Origin: Faecalicoccus acidiformans
GTDB lineage: Bacteria; Bacillota_I; Bacilli_A; Erysipelotrichales; Erysipelotrichaceae
Assembly: GCF_014202635.1 (NCBI RefSeq)
Contig: NZ_JACHHD010000017.1
Location: forward strand, 1-36,953
DNA length: 36,953 bases
Direction: 5' to 3'
This document shows, piece by piece, positions 31,864-36,953 of this stretch. Position 1 is the first letter of the stretch; the number at the start of each line of letters is the position of its first letter. A model generated the notes under the pieces. It was given only the letters and a program-made list of their open reading frames with translations, searched no databases and had not been told where the DNA came from. Both the position numbers and the translations under genes were made by a program.

Positions 31864-32835
31864 ATGAAAAAGTTAAAGATTTACGGAACCTTAGGACCTG
31901 CTTGTCAGAAAGCGGAAGTTTTAGAAAATATGTTTCGAACAGGCATGAGTGGCGTGCGATTAAATCTTTCGCATACCACGCTTTCTCAAAGCAAAGAGAT
32001 CCTTGGGCAAGTTTTCCAAGCGGCCCAGCGCTGTAAAATTCAACCTGAGATCTTGATTGATATGATTGGTCCTGAAATTCGTACAGGGAAGCGAGAAAGA
32101 GCGCTGATCTTAGAAAAAGGGAAGAGTTATTTTTTGTCACAGTTGCGGTTCCCGGATTTTGTAAAACCTTATTGTATACCTGGTCAGCATGTGCTGGTGG
32201 ATGATGGAAAAATGGAAATTGAGATCTTGGATAATGGACAAGTTCAAGTTTTGCGGGAAGGGATACTGGAATCTCGAAAAACGGTATTCTTTCCTGGCGT
32301 ACAAATTGATTGTCCCGCATTGACAGAACAAGATGTTGAAAATCTTCGCGTTGCCAAAGATTATGGAGTTACAGGGATCATGCAGCCGTTTGTTCGCGGG
32401 CCCAGAGATCTGGCTCATGTGAAAAAGGTGCTGGATTCTTTTGGCTTGTCTTTAAAAGTCTTGGCTAAAATTGAGAATCAGGCTGGAATCGATCATTTGG
32501 AATCTTTGTTTCCTTATTGTGATGAGATTGTGATTGCTCGGGGAGATTTGGGCAGCTCAATTGGATTATGTCAGTTGCCGCGAATTCAAAGAAGAATAGA
32601 AGCAGCTTGTCATAAGCATCATAAACCGTATATGGTTGTTACAGAAATGTTAGATTCCATGCAGCGTCAACCCACGCCAACACGGGCGGAAGTCAATGAT
32701 ATATATGATGCGGTCATACGTGGTGCTTCGAGCATCATGTTGACAGGAGAGACGGCTAAAGGAAAGTATCCCGAAGAAGCGATGCGGTATTTTTGCACAA
32801 TTGCGAAAACGGCTTTGGAAGACCGTAGAATCTAG
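31864..32835 (+). CDS. Pyruvate kinase-like protein lacking the C-terminal domain
   Basis: The 323-residue protein aligns with the catalytic part of pyruvate kinase. Visible are the N-terminal GTLGPAC and GVRLNLSHT, DMIGPEIRTG, the catalytic-lysine motif LAKIENQAGI (K202), IARGDLGSS, VTEMLDSMQRQPTPTRAEV and IMLTGETAKGKYPEEA. It stops after the last barrel helix, so the C domain (about 120-150 residues, effector and interface region) is absent, and the B domain is short. The usual DTKGPEIRTG reads DMIGPEIRTG, losing the Thr and Lys at the monovalent-cation/phosphate site. It may be a K+-independent kinase or have another phosphoenolpyruvate-related role. A strong GAGGGGAG lies 8 bases before the ATG. 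A normal pyk elsewhere in the genome is expected. Confidence 0.85.
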   Translation: MKKLKIYGTLGPACQKAEVLENMFRTGMSGVRLNLSHTTLSQSKEILGQVFQAAQRCKIQPEILIDMIGPEIRTGKRERALILEKGKSYFLSQLRFPDFVKPYCIPGQHVLVDDGKMEIEILDNGQVQVLREGILESRKTVFFPGVQIDCPALTEQDVENLRVAKDYGVTGIMQPFVRGPRDLAHVKKVLDSFGLSLKVLAKIENQAGIDHLESLFPYCDEIVIARGDLGSSIGLCQLPRIQRRIEAACHKHHKPYMVVTEMLDSMQRQPTPTRAEVNDIYDAVIRGASSIMLTGETAKGKYPEEAMRYFCTIAKTALEDRRI

Positions 32836-32897
32836 ATATTGCACTGTGGAAAGTTTCATGTTATATTCTTCATGTTTTAGGAGGAATTAAATATTTT

Positions 32898-33749
32898 ATG
32901 ATAAAAATGCTTCTTCAAGGAATGGTTGTGGGGATTGCCAATATCATTCCTGGGGTCAGCGGCGGAACCATGATGGTGGCCATGGGGCTCTATGATAAAT
33001 TGATACATTCTATTACGCACTTAAAAAGCGAGTTCAAAGAAAGCATGAAACTTCTGCTTCCTATTTTCTTAGGAGCTGGATTGGCGATCGTGATTTTATC
33101 TCGGCTTTTTGAATTCCTTTTAGAAGAGTATCCAATCCCTACTAATTTTGCTTTTTGTGGTTTGATTGCGGGAAGTTTGCCATTTATTTTTAAGAAAGTG
33201 AAAGGTTCCAGTCCTGCCAAACCGATCAATTGGATTCCATTAGTGCTTTTCTTTGCGATTGTAATCTTAATGGCTGTGATGGGAGAAGGAGAAGGGACTG
33301 CCAATGTACTTCATGTCGATCTGTTTCAGGTGATCATATTATTTTTGGTGGGTGTAATTGCGGCGGCTACCATGGTGATTCCTGGTGTCAGCGGATCGAT
33401 GATGCTGATGTTATTGGGATATTATGCGACGATTCTTTCCTATGTCAATCAAACTGTGGATTCGATCATGAATATTGATGTGAACAGCTTTATTGGTTGC
33501 TGTGGAGTCTTGGTTCCGTTTGGAATTGGTGTGGTTGTCGGAATCTTCTTGATTGCAAAATTGATTGAATGGATCTTTTCTCGCTGGGAAATCCCGGCTT
33601 ATTATGCAATTATCGGTTTGATTGTTGCGAGTCCTATTGCGATTCTGCTGAAAACGGACTGGTCTATGGCTTCGGTAGGAATCATTTTGATTGGTATCGT
33701 TACATTTGCTGCCGGCTGGTTTGCGGCAAGCAAATTGGGCGGTGAATAA
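32898..33749 (+). CDS. DUF368 membrane protein, undecaprenyl-phosphate translocase PopT-like
   Basis: The 283-residue polytopic protein has the DUF368 signature repeated in both halves: IANIIPGVSGGTMMVAMGLY near residue 15 and MVIPGVSGSMMLMLLGYY near residue 160, an inverted-repeat transporter architecture. DUF368 proteins have been identified as PopT, which returns undecaprenyl phosphate to the cytoplasmic face for cell-envelope synthesis. AGGAGG lies about 13 bases before the ATG, longer than ideal, so the start is slightly uncertain. It has its own terminator and does not obviously share an operon with the pyruvate-kinase-like gene. Confidence 0.85.
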   Translation: MIKMLLQGMVVGIANIIPGVSGGTMMVAMGLYDKLIHSITHLKSEFKESMKLLLPIFLGAGLAIVILSRLFEFLLEEYPIPTNFAFCGLIAGSLPFIFKKVKGSSPAKPINWIPLVLFFAIVILMAVMGEGEGTANVLHVDLFQVIILFLVGVIAAATMVIPGVSGSMMLMLLGYYATILSYVNQTVDSIMNIDVNSFIGCCGVLVPFGIGVVVGIFLIAKLIEWIFSRWEIPAYYAIIGLIVASPIAILLKTDWSMASVGIILIGIVTFAAGWFAASKLGGE

Positions 33750-33751
33750 GT

Positions 33752-33780
33752 CTCTTTGTTTAAAAACAAAGAGCTTTTTT
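33752..33780 (+). terminator. Terminator of the DUF368 gene
   Basis: CTCTTTGTT (33752-33760) and AACAAAGAG (33765-33773) form a 9-bp stem, followed by C and six T. Confidence 0.85.
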
Positions 33781-33798
33781 ATTAGGGGGAAATAAAAC

Positions 33799-34242
33799 AT
33801 GAAATTTGTTATCGTATATGCATCGATTCATCATCAGAATACAAAAAAAATAGTCGATGATTTGTGTGAATGTTTTCCGGTAGATAGTATTGATCTGACA
33901 CAAGATCCTTATCCGGATATTTCATCATATGATCGGATCGGTCTTGCTTCAGGGATCTATTTTGGATCAGTGCATCCCCTTATCAAAGATTTTGTTGAAA
34001 AAACTAAGTTTAGAAAAGATCAAAAATGTTTTGTGATCACAACTGCGGGAGCTCCATTTTTAGATTTTTCTGGATTTCTTTGTCGAACATTAAAGAAGAA
34101 AGGAATAGAATGCTGTGGATCGTTCCATTGTCGCGGATATGATACATATGCGATCTTTGGAAAAGTTGGAGGGATTGCGAAAGGGCATCCCAATGTGAAA
34201 GATATAATGCGTGCCAGAAAATTCTTAGACAGTTTGAAATAA
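33799..34242 (+). CDS. Flavodoxin-like protein
   Basis: The 147-residue protein begins MKFVIVYASIHHQNTKKI, the FMN-phosphate-binding loop of flavodoxin-domain proteins. GLASGIYFGSVHPLIKDFVE and FVITTAGAPFLDFSGFLCRTLKKKG follow, with FHCRGYDTY near the end. This matches the short flavodoxin family of Firmicutes, likely an electron carrier or quinone-reductase-like protein. The start is preceded by AGGGGGAAA. It is a single-gene unit convergent with the tRNA cluster. Confidence 0.85.
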   Translation: MKFVIVYASIHHQNTKKIVDDLCECFPVDSIDLTQDPYPDISSYDRIGLASGIYFGSVHPLIKDFVEKTKFRKDQKCFVITTAGAPFLDFSGFLCRTLKKKGIECCGSFHCRGYDTYAIFGKVGGIAKGHPNVKDIMRARKFLDSLK

Positions 34243-34244
34243 GC

Positions 34245-34267
34245 AAAAAAAAACCGACATTGTCGGT
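34245..34267 (-). terminator. Terminator of the tRNA cluster
   Basis: On the minus strand ACCGACAATGTCGGT forms a short hairpin followed by nine T (complement of 34245-34253), 13 bases after the last tRNA. Confidence 0.75.
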
Positions 34268-34279
34268 GAATCGTTATAG

Positions 34280-34353
34280 TGGAGCAGGTGATGAGAATCG
34301 AACTCACGTAGTCAGCTTGGAAGGCTGAAGTTCTACCATTGAACTACACCTGC
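34280..34353 (-). tRNA. tRNA-Gly (anticodon TCC)
   Basis: 74-nt cloverleaf with encoded CCA. Acceptor arms are GCAGGTG and CACCTGC, T-arm GTTCGATTC, anticodon loop CTTCCAA. It is the last gene of the minus-strand cluster. Confidence 0.95.
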
Positions 34354-34355
34354 AA

Positions 34356-34431
34356 TGGTGACCCGTGGGCGATTCGAACGCCCGACCCTTTGATTAAAAG
34401 TCAAATGCTCTACCAACTGAGCTAACGGGTC
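34356..34431 (-). tRNA. tRNA-Lys (anticodon TTT)
   Basis: 76-nt cloverleaf with encoded CCA; acceptor GACCCGT/ACGGGTC, anticodon loop CTTTTAA. Confidence 0.95.
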
Positions 34432-34439
34432 AAAATAAA

Positions 34440-34515
<76 letters not shown>

Positions 34516-34524
34516 ACAGTATAA

Positions 34525-34600
34525 TGGTGGAGGCTAACGGGCTCGAACCGCTGACCCTCTGCTTGTAAGGCAGACGCTCTCCCAACTGAGCTAAGCCTCC
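34525..34600 (-). tRNA. tRNA-Val (anticodon TAC), copy 1
   Basis: 76-nt cloverleaf with encoded CCA; acceptor GGAGGCT/AGCCTCC, anticodon loop CTTACAA. It is identical over its whole length to the copy at 34923-34998. Confidence 0.95.
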
Positions 34601-34653
34601 GTTTGCCAAACAATAATAACAAAAGTTACAACGAGCGTCAAGACAAAAATAAG

Positions 34654-34727
34654 TGGAGCAGGTGAGGAGAATCGAACTCCCGTATACAGCATGGCAAGCT
34701 GTTGTTCTACCATTGAACTACACCTGC
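34654..34727 (-). tRNA. tRNA-Gly (anticodon GCC)
   Basis: 74-nt cloverleaf with encoded CCA; same acceptor sequence as the TCC isoacceptor but anticodon loop TTGCCAT. A 53-nt spacer without visible signal separates it from tRNA-Val copy 1. Confidence 0.95.
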
Positions 34728-34733
34728 ATCTAG

Positions 34734-34809
34734 TGGCTGGGGTAACTGGATTCGAACCAGTGAAATGCAGGAGTCAAAGTCCTGTGCCTTACCGCTTGGC
34801 TATACCCCA
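34734..34809 (-). tRNA. tRNA-Gln (anticodon TTG)
   Basis: 76-nt cloverleaf with encoded CCA; acceptor TGGGGTA/TACCCCA, anticodon loop CTTTGAC. Confidence 0.95.
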
Positions 34810-34814
34810 AGAAA

Positions 34815-34898
34815 TGGTGGAGGAGGACAGATTCGAACTGCCGAACCCGAAGGAACAGATTTACAGTCTGCCGCGTTTAGCCTCTTCGCTACTCCTCC
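34815..34898 (-). tRNA. tRNA-Tyr (anticodon GTA)
   Basis: 84-nt class II tRNA with a long variable arm and encoded CCA; acceptor GGAGGAG/CTCCTCC, anticodon loop CTGTAAA. Its GUN anticodon makes it a substrate for the Tgt fusion enzyme in this window. Confidence 0.95.
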
Positions 34899-34922
34899 AT
34901 AAGATGTTGGGGCTAAAATCAA

Positions 34923-34998
34923 TGGTGGAGGCTAACGGGCTCGAACCGCTGACCCTCTGCTTGTAAGGCAGACGCTCTCCCAACTGAGCTAAGCCTCC
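34923..34998 (-). tRNA. tRNA-Val (anticodon TAC), copy 2
   Basis: Identical to the tRNA-Val at 34525-34600. It is the first tRNA of the cluster and begins 6 bases after the stop codon of the protein gene at 35005-35448, with no room for a promoter between. Confidence 0.95.
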
Positions 34999-35004
34999 AT
35001 TCAT

Positions 35005-35448
35005 TTAGCGCCTTTTTATACTAGCAAATTCTTTTTTATCTGTCAATTTTTTTCTGAAATTATCGACATATTTTTTATATCGGGCATCTAAAGCCTTTAA
35101 ATATACCTCTCCAATGGTGTGATCATTGGAACGAAATTCTTTTTGGATCAACTGTTTTCCCTCATATAAAAAGATAGCGGGATCCATGATCTCATAAATT
35201 TTTGTAAAGACAGTTTTAGTTCGATATACACCTAAGGATTCGAAGACCTTTCTAGAACACAAGCGAACCTGAATGTGTTTTGATGAAGGGATATATTTAT
35301 TATTTTCCGATTTTAAAGTGAAAATATAAATAGGAACGTGGATCTGCGAAAAAAGATCTTCCCATTTAAGCCATAAATCAAAATAACTTTTTCCCTTCTG
35401 TGAAGATAATGAATCTAAGGTTGTAATTATGAATAATTCTGAATCCAT
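35005..35448 (-). CDS. Unrecognised protein, possibly redoxin-like, upstream of the tRNA cluster
   Basis: From the ATG at 35448 the protein has 147 residues and begins MDSELFIITTLDSLSSQKGK. PIYIFTLKSE, VFESLGVYRTKTVF and PAIFLYEGKQLIQKEF are reminiscent of thioredoxin/AhpC-fold proteins, in which a cis-Pro precedes a strand with a GK turn. No peroxidatic or CxxC cysteine is in place, so redox function is doubtful. The C-terminus is strongly basic (RYKKYVDNFRKKLTDKK). The frame can extend to a GTG at 35466, but a TATAAT box (35471-35476) lies only 4 bases upstream, so the ATG is more likely. No Shine-Dalgarno is evident. The gene runs directly into tRNA-Val and probably shares its transcript. 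Confidence 0.6.
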   Translation of the reverse strand: MDSELFIITTLDSLSSQKGKSYFDLWLKWEDLFSQIHVPIYIFTLKSENNKYIPSSKHIQVRLCSRKVFESLGVYRTKTVFTKIYEIMDPAIFLYEGKQLIQKEFRSNDHTIGEVYLKALDARYKKYVDNFRKKLTDKKEFASIKRR

Positions 35449-35541
35449 GTATTGTTTGATGCGCACCTATATTATAACACAGTGTGATAAAACCGGAAAT
35501 GTGATATCCTATATACAGAAAGTTGAATGAGGACCAAAAAC

Positions 35542-36516
35542 ATGATACGAATCGGGATCGATCTAGGAGCGGATAAGATCCGTGTTGTGACAGCAGAAGA
35601 AGGGGTTATTTTTGATGAAGCATGCGCCGTGGCTTTAGATCAAAAGGGGAATGTTTTAGCTATTGGCAATGAAGCGAAAGAACTTCAAGGCGGGGTCGAT
35701 GAAGCAATCTCCGTCATCTTTCCGCTGGCTTTGCCTAAAATTGATTTTTATGCATTGCACGCTTTGTTGGAGCAACTGATCTATGATTTTAAAATGTTTA
35801 AAATGTTTAAAAAGACAATCTTTTTATTTAGTTATCCTACGGCATTGAATCATAAGGATCGAGACGAATTAAAAGATCATCTTTTAGAGTTCGGAGCTTA
35901 TCGGGTCTACTTTGACCAGGAGATCTGGGTAGCTGCCATTGGAGCGCAGCTTAATCTCTTTATTCCTGTGTCTAGCTGCGTTTTGAATATCGGTTCTTCT
36001 AACTGTGATATTGCAGTCTTCTCTCGAGGAGAGATGACTCGGCAATCACAAAATAAAGTAGCGGGGCGACATATTGATCTTTTGATCCAAAAGTGGCTTC
36101 GCCAAAGTTTTCGGCTTCAGGTCAGCGATAGTGTTGTTGAACAAATAAAAATACAATTAGGGCAGACGATTGTTCAAAAAAATCCTCGATCAATGATTGT
36201 GGAGGGGTTGGATCTCAAGAATCAACAATTGCGTTCGATCCAAATCGATGAAAATATGTTGGTGCCTGTACTGATGCCTTTGTGTGAACATTGGGCTAAC
36301 TGGATCTATCAATTTTTAAAAGGGCTGCATCGCGATGAACAGGAAGATATCTTGATGCGCGGATTGATTTGTTGCGGCGGAACCATGCTTTTAAAAGGAT
36401 TAAAAGAGAATCTGCAGAAGCTGATATCCTGTCCGGTCTATGTTACGGATGACCCTTTAAATACCGTAGCACAGGGTTTAGAAACCCTTTTATCTCGAAT
36501 GGAATCCATATCCTGA
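35542..36516 (+). CDS. Divergent MreB/actin-like ATPase
   Basis: The 324-residue protein has the actin-fold plan of MreB: phosphate-1 loop RIGIDLGADKIRVV, MreB-like LAIGNEAKEL, the interdomain QEIWVAAIGAQ (compare EEPxAAAIG), phosphate-2 loop VLNIGSSNCDIAVFSRGEM and adenosine motif ICCGGTMLLKGL. In MreB phosphate-2 reads DIGGGTTE; here the Asp is Asn149 and the Thr is Asn154, so hydrolysis may be weakened. The Glu of the EEP motif is retained. Overall it is more divergent than MreB, Mbl or MreBH, and no mreC/mreD genes are nearby. The ATG at 35542 follows GAGGA by 8 bases. A terminator overlaps the stop. Confidence 0.8.
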   Translation: MIRIGIDLGADKIRVVTAEEGVIFDEACAVALDQKGNVLAIGNEAKELQGGVDEAISVIFPLALPKIDFYALHALLEQLIYDFKMFKMFKKTIFLFSYPTALNHKDRDELKDHLLEFGAYRVYFDQEIWVAAIGAQLNLFIPVSSCVLNIGSSNCDIAVFSRGEMTRQSQNKVAGRHIDLLIQKWLRQSFRLQVSDSVVEQIKIQLGQTIVQKNPRSMIVEGLDLKNQQLRSIQIDENMLVPVLMPLCEHWANWIYQFLKGLHRDEQEDILMRGLICCGGTMLLKGLKENLQKLISCPVYVTDDPLNTVAQGLETLLSRMESIS

Positions 36517-36547
36517 TCAAAAATATACGATCAGGATGATTTTTTTT
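36510..36547 (+). terminator. Terminator of the MreB-like gene
   Basis: ATCCTGATC (36510-36518) and GATCAGGAT (36529-36537) form a perfect 9-bp stem, followed by GA and a T run. The stop codon lies within the stem. Confidence 0.88.
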
Positions 36548-36575
36548 GGATTTTTAGGCGAGGATTTGATAGAAT
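36546..36575 (+). promoter_or_regulatory. Promoter of the infA-rpmJ ribosomal operon
   Basis: TTGGAT (36546-36551) and TAGAAT (36570-36575) are separated by 18 bases, with an extended -10 TG at 36567-36568. The -35 box begins within the T run of the upstream terminator. Confidence 0.5.
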
Positions 36576-36634
36576 GATAAATGGCTATTTATGCCGTATC
36601 ATTTCATTTTTAGTTAGGAGGCGTTGTAGGATTC

Positions 36635-36853
36635 ATGGCGAAGCAGGATATGATTGAAATCGATGGTATCGTTGTAGATACATTGCCAAATGCTGCTTTT
36701 AAGGTGAAACTAGAAAATGGACACGAAATCATGGCTCACGTTTCTGGTAAAATCCGTATGCATCACATTCGCATTTTACCAGGTGATCGTGTAACTGTAG
36801 AAATTTCACCTTATGATTTAACACGTGGGCGTATTACATTTAGAAGAAAGTAG
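36635..36853 (+). CDS. infA: Translation initiation factor IF-1
   Basis: The 72-residue protein is a complete IF-1 ([20 protein letters not shown], then [19 protein letters not shown] and the terminal GRITFRRK), a single OB-fold that occupies the ribosomal A site during initiation. AGGAGG lies upstream. In most Firmicutes infA follows adk and map in the large ribosomal operon; here it follows an MreB-like gene with its own terminator and starts a new unit. rpmJ follows 12 bases later. Confidence 0.98.
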   Translation: MAKQDMIEIDGIVVDTLPNAAFKVKLENGHEIMAHVSGKIRMHHIRILPGDRVTVEISPYDLTRGRITFRRK

Positions 36854-36865
36854 AGGGAAAGACAA

Positions 36866-36953
36866 ATGAAAGTAAGACCATCCGTAAAACCGATGTGTGA
36901 CAAATGTCGCGTAATCCGACGCAAGGGACGCGTCATGGTGATTTGTGAAAACC
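36866..36953 (+). CDS. rpmJ: Ribosomal protein L36, 5' part
   Basis: The frame from the ATG at 36866 reads [20 protein letters not shown], then GRVMVICEN, to the window edge. This is the N-terminal 29 residues of L36 with its first two zinc cysteines (CDKC). The usual total length is 37-38, so about 8-9 residues lie beyond the edge. rpsM, rpsK and rpoA would be expected next. Confidence 0.97.
   Translation, partial: MKVRPSVKPMCDKCRVIRRKGRVMVICEN

Noticed and set aside
34691-34966. Open frame of 91 codons on the plus strand across the tRNA region
   Set aside because: It is antisense to tRNA-Gly, Gln, Tyr and Val; peptides containing phrases like NGLEPLTLCL are well-known false genes opposite tRNAs.

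Overview
The window comes from a low-GC Gram-positive genome (Firmicutes). The gene repertoire and style suggest the Erysipelotrichia or a neighbouring class: T-box leaders, lipobox ABC binding proteins, tRNAs with encoded CCA, an MBOAT/DHHW/DUF4358 locus and an infA-rpmJ ribosomal segment. This placement is an inference. No rRNA, complete mobile element or CRISPR array is visible.

Layout. 1-2.3 kb: the tail of a probable type I restriction S subunit, a DUF975/CmpB-like membrane protein and the remnant of an AraC-type regulator. 2.3-5 kb (minus strand): a YitT-family transporter behind a leader terminator, an arginase-fold enzyme and the biotin transporter subunit BioY. 5-10.7 kb (plus): a one-carbon/methionine operon with MetF, a free-standing MetH reactivation-domain protein, a cobalamin MetH lacking that domain, and a YgiQ radical-SAM protein. 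10.7-13.2 kb (minus): a gene fusing a YhhQ-type queuosine-precursor transporter to tRNA-guanine transglycosylase, and a cytidylate-kinase-like protein. 13.5-16.6 kb (plus): a three-gene GlpA/GlpB-like flavoprotein/iron-sulfur operon. 16.7-20.5 kb (plus): an esterase, then DUF4358, MBOAT and DHHW genes typical of extracytoplasmic polymer O-acylation. 20.5-23.1 kb (plus): MATE exporter, hexapeptide acetyltransferase, HAD phosphatase. 23.2-24.2 kb (minus): asnA.

24.3-31.7 kb (plus) is an amino-acid block. It holds two paralogous TrpXYZ-type ABC importers. Between them lies a branched-chain aminotransferase behind a T-box leader with apparent Ile specifier ATC; the second importer has its own T-box with apparent Trp specifier TGG. 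This makes the second importer a tryptophan uptake operon, followed by an unrecognised 69-residue protein. The ligand of the first importer is open.

31.7-34.2 kb: a 48-residue membrane protein (minus), a pyruvate-kinase-like protein without the C domain, a DUF368/PopT undecaprenyl-phosphate translocase and a flavodoxin-like protein. 34.3-35.5 kb (minus): eight tRNA genes (Gly, Lys, Thr, Val, Gly, Gln, Tyr, Val) a few bases downstream of an unrecognised, possibly redoxin-like gene. 35.5-37 kb (plus): a divergent MreB/actin-like ATPase, then infA and the start of rpmJ.

The points most worth follow-up are the transporter-Tgt fusion with its probably leaderless start, the two ABC importers with their T-boxes, the domain-reduced pyruvate kinase, the divergent actin-like protein, and several leader or operator elements (yitT, bioY, asnA/ABC intergenic). 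I see no single locus I would call a wholly new system.
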